A stretch of DNA of 36,235 nucleotides, taken from the NCBI GenBank assembly GCA_001820935.1, contig MHRI01000030.1, forward strand, positions 66,734-102,968. The letters are read 5' to 3'. Positions 1 through 9,815 of the stretch are shown piece by piece. A program made the position numbers and the translations under genes. The notes beneath the pieces were generated by a model, which was given only the letters and a program-made list of their open reading frames with translations, searched no databases and was not told the origin of the DNA. The stretch's first letter is position 1. Every line of letters begins with the position of its first letter. Origin of the DNA: Candidatus Taylorbacteria bacterium RIFCSPHIGHO2_01_FULL_51_15 (lineage in GTDB: Bacteria > Patescibacteriota > Minisyncoccia > Phycocordibacterales > UBA10002).

Positions 1-1
1 G

Positions 2-1030
2 CATACGGCGCCAGATTTTATCATCTACGCTCTCGCCAGGCTTCATGGCATAAAGACGCTTATGTTCTACGCGACTGAAGTTTCTGACCGTCTTCTCTTT
101 ATGGAGGACTTTACTGCGGGGAGCGCGCTGTTTGAACGAACCGCAAAGGAGTATCAGGGAAAATCATTCGCTTTGTCCGATATCCCACCCGATCTCCACG
201 CGTACTACCGGGCACGCGCGGGAGGAAACTACGTGACGCCTCTTTCCTTACGTTTATACAAGAAGGATTTCAAGGGTAAGAATTTTCTTCTTAAAAAGGG
301 GCGTGTGCTCATAGAGAGCCTCAGAGATCTTTCGCTCTTTCCGAAGGCGATTCGCTACATCTCTCGACAACTTGGCAGTAATCTGAAAAAGGAGTATGAA
401 CGCGTTTCGGTTGAGCCCGATCTTACGGCGAAGTTCGTATATCTTCCTCTACAGTATCAACCTGAAGCGACCACCAACCCTCTCGGCGGTATCTTTATGG
501 ATCAGATACGAATGGTGAAGACGGTTTCTGAAGCGCTCCCGAAGGATTGGTTTATATACGTGAAAGAGCATCCTTCGCAGTGGGGAAGACAGACGACTAA
601 GTTTAATTTCTTTCGATGTAAGGGTTACTACGACACGCTTGCGAAATTCCCGAACGTAAAGATCGTGCCGATGAACACAAAGACTGAAGCGCTTTCTGGA
701 GGATGCCAGGCCGTCGTCACAAATACCGGTACTGCCGGATGGGAAGCAGCACTTCGGCTTAAGCCAACAATAACGTTCGGCTATCCGTGGTATATGTTTT
801 GCCCATCCGTATTTAGGGTGAGTGATGTGGCGTCTGCAAAACAGGCCCTTACGAACATCTCGAGAGGGTTCAAGCCAACCGAGCAAGCCCTCATCAATTT
901 TCTTGCCGCACTCGGTCACTCGAGCATTCACGGATACCTCGAAGCACACACAAAACAACTCTCAAAGATTACCAAAGAGGAAGCGACACGAAACATCTCT
1001 GAAGTTCTTCGCGAAGCATTAATAGCCTAA
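2..1030 (+). CDS. Capsule polysaccharide synthesis-like protein (KpsS/LipB-type), 5' truncated by window edge
   Basis: Frame is open upstream of the listed ATG to the window edge (HTAPDFIIYALARLHGIKTLMFYATEV...); C-terminal NTGTAGWEAALRLKPTITFGYPWY resembles capsule synthase/glycosyltransferase-B motifs. Confidence 0.65.
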   Translation, partial: HTAPDFIIYALARLHGIKTLMFYATEVSDRLLFMEDFTAGSALFERTAKEYQGKSFALSDIPPDLHAYYRARAGGNYVTPLSLRLYKKDFKGKNFLLKKGRVLIESLRDLSLFPKAIRYISRQLGSNLKKEYERVSVEPDLTAKFVYLPLQYQPEATTNPLGGIFMDQIRMVKTVSEALPKDWFIYVKEHPSQWGRQTTKFNFFRCKGYYDTLAKFPNVKIVPMNTKTEALSGGCQAVVTNTGTAGWEAALRLKPTITFGYPWYMFCPSVFRVSDVASAKQALTNISRGFKPTEQALINFLAALGHSSIHGYLEAHTKQLSKITKEEATRNISEVLREALIA

Positions 1031-1726
1031 AAGCTTCATTCTATTTTCAAGAAGGTCCCAGTCCGAGGAGGTATTAATGTCCGCACTTTCATTTTCCTGC
1101 ATCACCAAGAGTTCTACCTTGCTACCGTATAGGTTGGGTGTTTCTTCGTAAAGGTTCTGTGGTTTGAAGAGATAGATACAGTCATTTCTCGAATAGCCCT
1201 TCGGGAGTTCCTGTCTTCGAGCGGGGATCTTTCGGAGCGGGTCACCATTCCAAAGTACCACCTCATCTTTTTCATTTCTCTTGAGAATCCAACCCGGATT
1301 GTTGTTGGCGATTGCTTCATGTACCGTTACGACCGAGTCAGGCTGCTTTTCTATAAAAATCTCTATGGCGTTATCAATTTGCTTGGCTGTACGGATGGGG
1401 TTGGTCGGCTGGAGCAGGGCAACGGCATCGGGCACGTAGTTCTCATGCTTCTTCAGCCAATCAAGCGCGTGTCGAAGTACCGGCTCGCTCGGTGTTGTGT
1501 CGAGAGCAAACTCTCCCGGCCGCATGAACGGAACTTCGGCGCCGTACTTTTTTGCCACCGCAGCAATTTCCGCATCATCAGTTGATACGATAACGCGCGA
1601 GAGTTTGCTCTGTTTCGCGGATTCGATGCTCCAGGCGATGAGCGGTTTTCCTAGGAGTGGCTTGATGTTTTTGCGTGGAATACTCTTTGACCCTCCGCGA
1701 GCTGGAATGATACCTAGGATTTCCAT
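1019..1726 (-). CDS. neuA: Acylneuraminate cytidylyltransferase (CMP-nonulosonate synthetase)
   Basis: MEILGIIPARGGSKSIPRKNIKPLLGKPLIAWSIE...; the IPARGGSK.IPRKNI motif is diagnostic. Confidence 0.9.
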   Translation of the reverse strand: MEILGIIPARGGSKSIPRKNIKPLLGKPLIAWSIESAKQSKLSRVIVSTDDAEIAAVAKKYGAEVPFMRPGEFALDTTPSEPVLRHALDWLKKHENYVPDAVALLQPTNPIRTAKQIDNAIEIFIEKQPDSVVTVHEAIANNNPGWILKRNEKDEVVLWNGDPLRKIPARRQELPKGYSRNDCIYLFKPQNLYEETPNLYGSKVELLVMQENESADINTSSDWDLLENRMKLLGY

Positions 1727-1814
1727 ACGACACGAACTACGAATAAGATACGAACATACGAATGAGTATACCAATACAACTTAGTGTGTAATGGTAGAGT
1801 TATAATACCACGAT

Positions 1815-2627
1815 ATGCCTATCCCTATAGGTATTTTACAGGGTCGCCTCTCGCCGTCAGAAAACGGCCGTTTTCAATTTTCTCCGACAGACTGGGAGCA
1901 GGAATTTGCAAAGGCAAAGGAGCTTGGCTTTAGCTCCATTGAATGGCTCTTTGATTTTGTCTGTCACGAAACGAACACCCTCCTTGCTTCGGGCGGAGCA
2001 GAGCGCATACAAGCTGTCGCCGAAGAAACCGACGTCGCGCTGAACTCAATCTGCGCTGACTATTTTATGAAATACCGTTTTACCGGCGAAGACGCGAAAA
2101 CTTCAACGGAAATCCTGCGGCGTCTTATAAACGTAGCCGCAAAGCTTACGAAACAAAAGCTCATTCTTATTCCGCTACTTGAAGGAAACGCTCCGAAAAC
2201 CGATGCGGAGAAAAGAGAAATCGTCGCAAAGGTCGCTCCGCTTCTTTCAATTGCCGAAAGGCTAGGCGTCCGCCTCGGATTTGAAACCGAGATGGACAAG
2301 AATGAACTTTCTCGTTTTCTTGAGTTGTTCCCCTCGCCCGCCGTCGGCATCTACTACGATATCGGCAATGCAACCTCGTACGGGTATGACGTGCCTGCCG
2401 ACATCCGGTTTTTCGGAAAGCGCATTTTCGGCGTTCACGCCAAAGACCGTAGAAAAGGAAGCACACAGTCGGTCTATTTGGGAGAAGGGGATGCAGACTA
2501 TGAGGGGTGTTTGAGTGCGCTCCGCGGTATCGGTTTTGGTGGTACAATTATCATGCAGGCGTGGCGGACTGCCGACTACCTCTCCGACGCAGAGCGTCAG
2601 CTTTTATTTTTGAAAAAGTATGCGTAA
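1815..2627 (+). CDS. Sugar phosphate isomerase/epimerase (xylose isomerase-like TIM barrel)
   Basis: GILQGRLSPS...FQFSPTDWEQEFAKAKELGFSSIEWL; GVHAKDR motif; overlaps the start of the next gene. Confidence 0.75.
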   Translation: MPIPIGILQGRLSPSENGRFQFSPTDWEQEFAKAKELGFSSIEWLFDFVCHETNTLLASGGAERIQAVAEETDVALNSICADYFMKYRFTGEDAKTSTEILRRLINVAAKLTKQKLILIPLLEGNAPKTDAEKREIVAKVAPLLSIAERLGVRLGFETEMDKNELSRFLELFPSPAVGIYYDIGNATSYGYDVPADIRFFGKRIFGVHAKDRRKGSTQSVYLGEGDADYEGCLSALRGIGFGGTIIMQAWRTADYLSDAERQLLFLKKYA

Positions 2628-3381
2628 TCCGTTTGATATCAAAGGGAGAGTGATTATTCTCACCGGAGCATCCGGTTTTTTGGGCTCGGGGTATGCAAAG
2701 TTTCTTCGCGAAGCGGGAGCGGAGGTTATCGGTTGGGATCGGACTGGCGGCAAAGGAATCGAAGCGGTTGATATCACCGATGAAGGGCAAGTTGCGAAGG
2801 CCGTTGGAACGATCGTGGAGAAACATGGGCGCATTGACGCACTCATAAACAACGCCGCCATGAATCCGGCAGTGGGAAGTGAAGAGTCGAAGAACATGTT
2901 CGTCCCCGTAGAGGACTACCCAATCTCACTTTGGAAAGAAGAGCTCGAAGTGAATCTTACCGGCATGTTCATTTGCATCAAGGCGGTGGTGCCTTGGATG
3001 AAAAAAGGGAAGGGTGGTTCAATCATCAACGTCGCGTCCGAGGTCTCAAGCATCGCCCACGACCACCGCGTATACAATACGGAGGGGAAATACAAATCTC
3101 CCGCCTATATCGCTTCAAAAACTGGCGTTGTCGGGCTCACTCGCTCCATGGCCGCACAGCTCGGCGTGCACGGTATCCGGGTCAACGCTTTTTCTCCTGG
3201 CGGAGTGAGAAATGAAAAAATGCCGGCAGATTTTGTGAGGCGATTTGGAGAGAGCAACATGCTTGGGCGTATGGCGGAGCCGGGTGAATACAACGGCATT
3301 ATGCAATTCCTTTGCTCGGACGCATCGTCATTTATGACTGGCGCGAACCTCACCGCGGACGGCGGAAAGAGTGCGTGGTAA
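2620..3381 (+). CDS. SDR family oxidoreductase
   Basis: VIILTGASGFLGSGYAKFL, NNAAMNP, YIASKTGVVGLTRSMAAQLG, GIRVNAFSPGGV. Confidence 0.9.
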   Translation: MRNPFDIKGRVIILTGASGFLGSGYAKFLREAGAEVIGWDRTGGKGIEAVDITDEGQVAKAVGTIVEKHGRIDALINNAAMNPAVGSEESKNMFVPVEDYPISLWKEELEVNLTGMFICIKAVVPWMKKGKGGSIINVASEVSSIAHDHRVYNTEGKYKSPAYIASKTGVVGLTRSMAAQLGVHGIRVNAFSPGGVRNEKMPADFVRRFGESNMLGRMAEPGEYNGIMQFLCSDASSFMTGANLTADGGKSAW

Positions 3382-3397
3382 CCATGTCGGGGCACGT

Positions 3398-3991
3398 CTA
3401 TTCCGCAAAAGCTTTTTCTACCTCCTGACAAATAACGTGAATAAGCGCGATCTGAAGCTCTTGGACATGCGGTGTACGTCTCTCCGCGATGGCAATAGTC
3501 ACATCGGCCATATCACGAAGCGCCCCGCCGGAGTTGCCAAGCAAGCAAATACTCTTTAGACCTAGTATTTTTGCTTTCTCAACAGCCAGAATGAGGTTCT
3601 TAGAATTTCCGCTTGTTGATATGCCTATGAAGATATCTTCAGGTTTTCCGAATGCCTCAAGCTGGCGCGCGAAGACATCCTCGAAACAATAATCGTTACT
3701 CCAGGCAGTGAGCATGGATGAAGATGAAGAGAGGGCGATGGCGGGACGCGCTTTTCTCTCTTCCATAAAGCGGCCGACAAATTCAGTGGCAAAGTGCTCC
3801 GCGTCAGCCGCACTTCCACCGTTTCCCGCGATAAGAAGTTTGCCGCCTCCTGAGAAGCATTTTGAAATGAGCGAAATAGCTTCGCCAACACTCTTTTGGA
3901 GTTTGCTGTCCTTGCGAGATGTCTCGATCAAAGCACCTATGTCCGCGAGATATTGTCGGATACGGTTAGGCATAATGTTACTTTTGTTCAC
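3398..3991 (-). CDS. SIS domain phosphoheptose isomerase-like protein (start may be the internal ATG at ~3973)
   Basis: GGGKLLIAGNGGSAADAEHFATEFVGRF; FIGISTSGNSKNLI. Confidence 0.85.
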   Translation of the reverse strand: MNKSNIMPNRIRQYLADIGALIETSRKDSKLQKSVGEAISLISKCFSGGGKLLIAGNGGSAADAEHFATEFVGRFMEERKARPAIALSSSSSMLTAWSNDYCFEDVFARQLEAFGKPEDIFIGISTSGNSKNLILAVEKAKILGLKSICLLGNSGGALRDMADVTIAIAERRTPHVQELQIALIHVICQEVEKAFAE

Positions 3992-4042
3992 TCTGCAGGT
4001 TATATATACTATAGTAACTCAATTAGACGTAAAAATATCACT

Positions 4043-4909
4043 ATGGGGACCGTAACTATCGGCGGAAAGCGTGTGGGAGAAGGGCATCCGTGCTTTATCA
4101 TTGCGGAGATCGGCATCAATCATAACGGTTCGATTGAAACTGCGAAGAAGCTGATTGACGTCGCGGTTGATGCCGGATGCGACGCGGTCAAATTCCAGAA
4201 GCGAACGATTGAGATCGTTTACACCAAAGAAGAGCTGGAGCGTCCTCGGGAGAGTCCATTCGGGAAGACTAACGGGGACCTAAAACGCGGATTGGAATTT
4301 GGAGAGAAGGAGTACAGAGAAATAGACCGATACTGCAAGGAAAAAGGGATCCTCTGGGGCGCGTCATGCTGGGACGAAGCCAGCGTGGATTTTATTGAAC
4401 AGTTCAACCCGCCCTTCTATAAAGTCGCCTCGGCTTCGCTCACCGATCACGGGCTCCTTGCGCACAAACGCATCAAGGGGCGTCCCATCATCCTCTCGAC
4501 CGGCATGAGTACGCTCGAGGAGGTGAAGGCCGCGGTAAAGGTGCTTGGCACCAAAGACCTTATCCTTATGCACACGGTCGCGACCTATCCTGCAAAGAAT
4601 GAGGACCTCAATCTTTCCGTCATTCGCACGCTTCAAGAGACGTTTCCTACGGTACCGGTCGGGTATAGCGGTCATGAAGTTGGCGTCCCGCCTACACTCA
4701 TGGCGGCCGTGCTTGGCGCCTCTGTGGTTGAGCGCCATATCACCCTTGATCGCGCGATGTGGGGAACCGATCAGGCGGCAAGTCTCGAGCCTGGCGGCAT
4801 CAAACTTGTCGTGCGGGATATCCGTATGTGGGAAGATGCGCGGGGCGATGGCGTAAAGCGCGTGCTCGAGGCAGAGATTCCTATCAAGCAAAAACTAAGA
4901 CGGAAATGA
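4043..4909 (+). CDS. neuB: N-acetylneuraminate synthase family protein
   Basis: HPCFIIAEIGINHNGSIETAKKLIDVAVDAGCDAVKFQKRT; VGYSGHEVG; VERHITLDR. Start moved from 3896 to the internal ATG at 4043. Confidence 0.9.
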   Translation: MGTVTIGGKRVGEGHPCFIIAEIGINHNGSIETAKKLIDVAVDAGCDAVKFQKRTIEIVYTKEELERPRESPFGKTNGDLKRGLEFGEKEYREIDRYCKEKGILWGASCWDEASVDFIEQFNPPFYKVASASLTDHGLLAHKRIKGRPIILSTGMSTLEEVKAAVKVLGTKDLILMHTVATYPAKNEDLNLSVIRTLQETFPTVPVGYSGHEVGVPPTLMAAVLGASVVERHITLDRAMWGTDQAASLEPGGIKLVVRDIRMWEDARGDGVKRVLEAEIPIKQKLRRK

Positions 4910-4913
4910 ATCT

Positions 4914-5342
4914 ATGTCCGTCCATGTCATTAAAAGAGAAATGATTGACGCGATGCTCGCGCTTCCCCCGGAGGAGGGAAAGCGGCTCTTAGAACCCTTA
5001 AAAAGTCTTGCGGCCACAGAGAAATTACCGTTTAACCTTCTTGAGGATACGAATGTATCGAATGATGCCGAGGTGCATCGACACGAAGCTGATCTGTGGC
5101 TCTGCCTTTCGGGTGAAGTTACATTCAACTGTGGCGGAGCGCTTGTAAATGGAACGCCTCGTAAATTAAAAGATGGAACTATTGATGAACGTGAATGGAA
5201 AGCAAAAGAGATTATAGGGGGCGCAGAGATCGTACTTCGAGTTGGCGATTGGTTGTACATTCCTGCTGGTGTGCCGCATCAGCACCGCGCGATGGGAACC
5301 GCGAAGCTTATGATCGTTAAGATTCCGAAGGTTGAAAAGTAA
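4914..5342 (+). CDS. Cupin-domain protein
   Basis: EVHRHEADLWLCLSGEVTF...LRVGDWLYIPAGVPHQHRA. Confidence 0.8.
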   Translation: MSVHVIKREMIDAMLALPPEEGKRLLEPLKSLAATEKLPFNLLEDTNVSNDAEVHRHEADLWLCLSGEVTFNCGGALVNGTPRKLKDGTIDEREWKAKEIIGGAEIVLRVGDWLYIPAGVPHQHRAMGTAKLMIVKIPKVEK

Positions 5343-5370
5343 CACTGAAACAGGTAATCTGTCTAGAGCT

Positions 5371-5886
5371 ATGCACAACGATTTACAAAGCAAGTTAAAG
5401 GGTATCAAGCTCGTCGCCACCGATTTTGACGGGATACACACGGATGGCTGCGTGTATGTAGATGAGGGGGGAAAAGAGTCCGTGAGGTGCAGTCGTAAAG
5501 ACGGCCTGGGCATTCTCATGCTAAAGCGCGCGGGCATAGAGGTGCATGTGATCTCTAAGGAAACCAACCAAGTAGTAGCGGCTCGGTGCAAGAAGCTTAA
5601 GATTACCTACGATCAGGGAGTGCATGACAGCGACGGGAAACTTGAGATCCTGAGGCGGATTGTTACAGAAAGAGGTCTTATGCCCGAGCAAGTGCTCTAC
5701 ATGGGCGATGACCTCAACGATAAAGCCCCTCTCGAGTATGCCGGAATCGCGGTGACCGTCTCCGATGGCCACCCGTCTCTTGCTTCGATCTGTGACTATG
5801 TCACTAAAAATGGGGGCGGACACCATGCTATTCGTGAAGTTGCCGAACTCATTTTAGAAGCCCAAGGTCATCCCCTCGCGTTTTGA
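5371..5886 (+). CDS. KdsC-like HAD-family phosphatase
   Basis: KLVATDFDGIHTDGCVYVDEGGKESVRCSRKDGLGILMLKRAGIEVHVISKE...VLYMGDDLNDKAPLEYAGIAVTVSDGH. Confidence 0.85.
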   Translation: MHNDLQSKLKGIKLVATDFDGIHTDGCVYVDEGGKESVRCSRKDGLGILMLKRAGIEVHVISKETNQVVAARCKKLKITYDQGVHDSDGKLEILRRIVTERGLMPEQVLYMGDDLNDKAPLEYAGIAVTVSDGHPSLASICDYVTKNGGGHHAIREVAELILEAQGHPLAF

Positions 5887-5986
5887 CGCGCTCATCTAGC
5901 GCACTCATGTTTTTCGCAGCGGCTCTCGACGGGCCGTTTTTGTTTGGGCGATAGTTTTTGCCTCTGGTATATGGTAGAATGAGGGG

Positions 5987-6205
5987 GTGAAATTCCGATT
6001 TACGCATCATGCGGAGTATCGCGTGTTCATCGAACGAAACATCTCTGCTGAAGCAATTAAAGAGACCATTCGGACACCTGACACAGTTACTGCGCTTCCG
6101 GACGGAGTCATTAAATGTTCTAAAAAACTAGAGGCAGGTATGTTGACGGTCGTCTATTGTAAAGATAAAAATACCTATATCATCATAACCGCATATTTTA
6201 AATAA
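5987..6205 (+). CDS. DUF4258-like small protein (GTG start)
   Basis: FRFTHHAEYRVFIERNISAEAIKETI...TVVYCKDKNTYIIITAYFK. Confidence 0.7.
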   Translation: MKFRFTHHAEYRVFIERNISAEAIKETIRTPDTVTALPDGVIKCSKKLEAGMLTVVYCKDKNTYIIITAYFK

Positions 6206-6209
6206 TTCT

Positions 6210-6449
6210 ATGAACATTACCTACGACAAAACAGCCGATGCCATGTATCTGTACTTTCAAAAAGGCAAGAAAATTTCTCGTACCGTTGAACTCGCCGATT
6301 TACTTATTGCTGACCTCGATAAGCAGGGGAAAGTCATTGGAGTAGAGGTCCTCTGCGCGTCTCGCCAGCTTGTAACGAAACGTCGTGGCAAAAAGATGAA
6401 GGCACATAATTTTCTCAAGATGGATATTCCCGTTACGGTGAGCGCGTAA
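6210..6449 (+). CDS. DUF2283 family protein
   Basis: MNITYDKTADAMYLYFQKGK...LIADLDKQGKVIGVEVL. Confidence 0.8.
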   Translation: MNITYDKTADAMYLYFQKGKKISRTVELADLLIADLDKQGKVIGVEVLCASRQLVTKRRGKKMKAHNFLKMDIPVTVSA

Positions 6450-6580
6450 CTTTGGTAAAAATTATTGATTAAATACCAAGATCGCCGCGCTTCAATGGAC
6501 GATTGCGCGGCATGATTTCGCTAAATCAAATGAAAACGCTCTCCTTGAAAGAGGAGACCGTTGTGCTACTATAGGCCCCT

Positions 6581-8770
6581 ATGCAAACCATTGATCGAGT
6601 ACTGCTAAGCGCGACACGGGTTGGCGTTTTTCTTATGCCCTTCGTGCCCCTCGTCATTTCCTCTTCGCTGTTTTTCCCTTTTATCACCGGCAAGGGTTTC
6701 GCGTTTCGGATTATCGTTGAAATCATATTCGCGTGTTGGCTTCTTCTCGCACTGCGGAAACCGGAGTTTCGCCCCCAGAAATCAGCACTTCTTTTCTGCG
6801 TCGCGGCATTCCTTGGCGTTATCTTTCTCGCCGATCTTTTCGCCGAAAATCCGTTCAAAGCGTTCTGGAGCAATTTCGAGCGCATGGAAGGATTCATCAC
6901 CCTCATCCATCTTGTCGCCTATTTCCTCGTAGCTTCCTCGGTCATGACCGAGAAACTCTGGTATCGCTTCCTCGCAACTTCCGTCGGCGTCTCCGCTTTT
7001 TTGGGTATCTACGGCCTTTTGCAACTCGCGGGGAAAATCGTGATCAACCAAGGCGGTGTGCGTCTTGACGGAACTTTTGGCAACGCCGCGTACTTCGCGG
7101 GGTACATGCTGGTCCACATCTTCATTTCGCTCTTTCTCATTTCAAGGCACCGAATATCTTTCTCCTGGAAGTGGCTCTATGGAGGCGCGATGTTGCTCCA
7201 AGTGGTGACGCTCTACTTTACTGCCACACGAGGGGCGGCGCTCGGTCTTATCGGCGGTCTTTTTCTCACGGTACTCCTTGTCGGGCTCTTCGAGAAAAAG
7301 TACCAGCGTCTTCGGATCGCGGCTCTTTCCGGATTACTTATCATCATTGTGCTTGTGGGAGGTTTGTACCTCGCGCGCGAGAGCTCCTTCGTCAAAGAAA
7401 GTCCGGTGCTGACGCGTTTTGCCTCGATTTCACTCGCTGACGCGGGTCCACGCTTCATGGTGTGGGGAATGGCGCTAGAAGGTTTTAAAGAACGGCCGAT
7501 ACTCGGTTGGGGGCAAGAGGGTTTTAACTACGTCTTCAACAAATACTATGACCCCAACATGTGGGCGCAAGAGCAGTGGTTCGACCGCACCCATAACATC
7601 TTCTTCGATTGGCTCATCGCTGGGGGACTCTTTGGACTCCTCGCGTACCTCTCGCTTTTTTGCGCGCTACTCTTCTATCTTTGGAGAGGGAAGCCCTCTG
7701 ATGGGGGAGAACCTTTTTCCTTCACCGAGAAGAGCGTGCTCACCGGCCTTCTTGCGGCCTATGTCGTTCACAACTTTTTCGTTTTCGACAACCTCATAAG
7801 CTACTTGCTCTTCTTCTCCCTTATTGCCCTTATGCACTCCCGCTTCAAACAGCCCTTCCCGTTTTTTGAAAAAGCGAAGACCCTCTTGAGCGAGCAAGCT
7901 CTTTCCATTTCGGGGGCGAGCGCACTCATCGTTCTTATCGCCGCGGTATTCTTCTTGAATATCCGGGCGATCGGGGTTGCTCGCAATCTCATCAGCGGAT
8001 TGAAACAAAGCGCGAAGGGGGCTGCCGAAAATCTCGAGTTTTACAAGCGAGCGTTCGCCCCTGAAACGATCGGAACGCAGGAAGTTGCCGAGCAGGCCAT
8101 GCAAGCCGCCGTTCTCGTCGCAAATACGGGAGCGGTACCTTCGGATCTTAAAAAGGAATTCGTGGATTTCGCCGTTCTCGCGATGGAGCGAGAGATCAAG
8201 CGTGCTCCGAATGACACGAGACTTCGTATGTTCATCGGAGGATTCTATAATCGTCTTGGGAGATTCTCCGACTCGCTCCCGCACCTACAGAAGGCGCGAG
8301 AACTCTCGCCGACTAAACAGACCGTGGCCTTCGAGCTTTCGAACGTGTACCTCAGCACGGGCAAAATCGCCGAGGCGAACGAGCTCCTAAAAGAGGCATT
8401 TGAACGAGCACCCGAATACATGGGGGCGCGCGTCGCGTACGCAGTTTCTGCCATTTACTCGAAAGATCTTGCGCTGCCGGACAAGCTCTTCGCTACCACT
8501 ACCTCGGTGAACGTCCTCGCGGACGAAAGATTGGTTAAGGCGTATTATGAGACAGGCGCGTACCAAAAGGTGATTTCACTTCTTAAATTACGCTTGGAGA
8601 AAAACCCAAACGACGGGCAAACATACGTCTCACTCGCGGCGGCGTATCTCTCAAGTGGCAATAGGACAGAAGCCATTCGCTCACTCCAGAAGGCGATTGA
8701 GCTCAATCCCGAATTTAAGCAGCAAGGTGAATTCTATATCGGCGAAATACGAGCTGGGCGAACCCCATAG
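6581..8770 (+). CDS. O-antigen ligase/polymerase family membrane protein with C-terminal TPR repeats
   Basis: Multiple TM segments; GWGQEGFNYVFNKYYDP...FDRTHNIFFDWLIAGGLFGLLAYL; C-terminal TPR (YVSLAAAYLSSGNRTEAIRSLQKAIELNPEF). Confidence 0.88.
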   Translation: MQTIDRVLLSATRVGVFLMPFVPLVISSSLFFPFITGKGFAFRIIVEIIFACWLLLALRKPEFRPQKSALLFCVAAFLGVIFLADLFAENPFKAFWSNFERMEGFITLIHLVAYFLVASSVMTEKLWYRFLATSVGVSAFLGIYGLLQLAGKIVINQGGVRLDGTFGNAAYFAGYMLVHIFISLFLISRHRISFSWKWLYGGAMLLQVVTLYFTATRGAALGLIGGLFLTVLLVGLFEKKYQRLRIAALSGLLIIIVLVGGLYLARESSFVKESPVLTRFASISLADAGPRFMVWGMALEGFKERPILGWGQEGFNYVFNKYYDPNMWAQEQWFDRTHNIFFDWLIAGGLFGLLAYLSLFCALLFYLWRGKPSDGGEPFSFTEKSVLTGLLAAYVVHNFFVFDNLISYLLFFSLIALMHSRFKQPFPFFEKAKTLLSEQALSISGASALIVLIAAVFFLNIRAIGVARNLISGLKQSAKGAAENLEFYKRAFAPETIGTQEVAEQAMQAAVLVANTGAVPSDLKKEFVDFAVLAMEREIKRAPNDTRLRMFIGGFYNRLGRFSDSLPHLQKARELSPTKQTVAFELSNVYLSTGKIAEANELLKEAFERAPEYMGARVAYAVSAIYSKDLALPDKLFATTTSVNVLADERLVKAYYETGAYQKVISLLKLRLEKNPNDGQTYVSLAAAYLSSGNRTEAIRSLQKAIELNPEFKQQGEFYIGEIRAGRTP

Positions 8771-8778
8771 CACTCATC

Positions 8779-9612
8779 TCAAAACGTGCTGAAGATAAGG
8801 CCGACTACAATCGCGAGAAGGGCGATGATCTTTATGAATATCCCTCTTTCTTTAAAGTAGAAATTTCCCGAGAGGATTGAAAAGAACACACCTAGTCCTC
8901 GTTTTGCGGTCGTGATGATCGACGCCGCGCCGTAGAGGTACGCGAAGCTCATGAGCACGTTTGCGAATCCCGCGCTGACCGATTGTGCCAACACCGTAGG
9001 TCTTTTGAGAAGCAGAATCGGATTTTCCTTCGCTACAAAGAGAGCCATGCAGAAGAAATACACAAGCAGTACGGCAATGACAATGCTCTCCTCCGCTTCA
9101 ACGGAGTTGAAGTGCGTAATATTGTACTTAAAGAGAGACAGTGTCGCCGCCCCAAGTATGCTTGTCCCCATGACGAACCACATGCCGTCCTTTTTAAGGT
9201 CATGGCTCCTGAAGAGCAGAATAAGCACCAGTAGTATAAGACTTATACCGATGAGCGCGAACGTGCTTATTGAATATCCGAGCACCAGATCCACAATAAG
9301 GAGGAGCGGAATCGTTCCAACACGGATAAAGCTGTAGGTGCTTCGATCTGCGCGGGTAATGGCGAGCACTGAAATTTGGGCGAGCAGGAGTTCGAGCGCG
9401 ATACGCAGGCTAAGAGTGGGGAGGGATTCAATCGAGAACCGAAATTCTTCCTTAATGGCGGCGATGATGAGGAAGAATATAAATCCCCCGAGCATGCTGA
9501 TAAATCCCATCGTGTAGATGCTTTGTTTCCCCGTTGCGACGTTGTACTTGCCGAGCGATTCTTGCGTTTCGCCAAAACATGTCGCCACGGCCATGAGCAA
9601 AAGTCCGATCAT
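8779..9612 (-). CDS. EamA/DMT-superfamily transporter
   Basis: About 10 predicted TM helices; RADRSTYSFIRVGTIPLLLIVDLVLG; start moved to MIGLLLMAVATCFGE. Confidence 0.7.
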   Translation of the reverse strand: MIGLLLMAVATCFGETQESLGKYNVATGKQSIYTMGFISMLGGFIFFLIIAAIKEEFRFSIESLPTLSLRIALELLLAQISVLAITRADRSTYSFIRVGTIPLLLIVDLVLGYSISTFALIGISLILLVLILLFRSHDLKKDGMWFVMGTSILGAATLSLFKYNITHFNSVEAEESIVIAVLLVYFFCMALFVAKENPILLLKRPTVLAQSVSAGFANVLMSFAYLYGAASIITTAKRGLGVFFSILSGNFYFKERGIFIKIIALLAIVVGLIFSTF

Positions 9613-9815
9613 AGTGCCATTAGTATAGCAAACAAGTAGAAACAACGCGGGCAAAATAGTCGTATGCCATACAATAGTATGGACGCTTGAGCCAGTGGAC
9701 AAAATCAATATCGCATGGTATGCTGTTTTTTAAACGTTCTTTGATGTTGGAACATCCTGAGAACACTAAAGATCAATCTTCAACTTCATGCAACACCATC
9801 CAAGAGAGGCAAACA

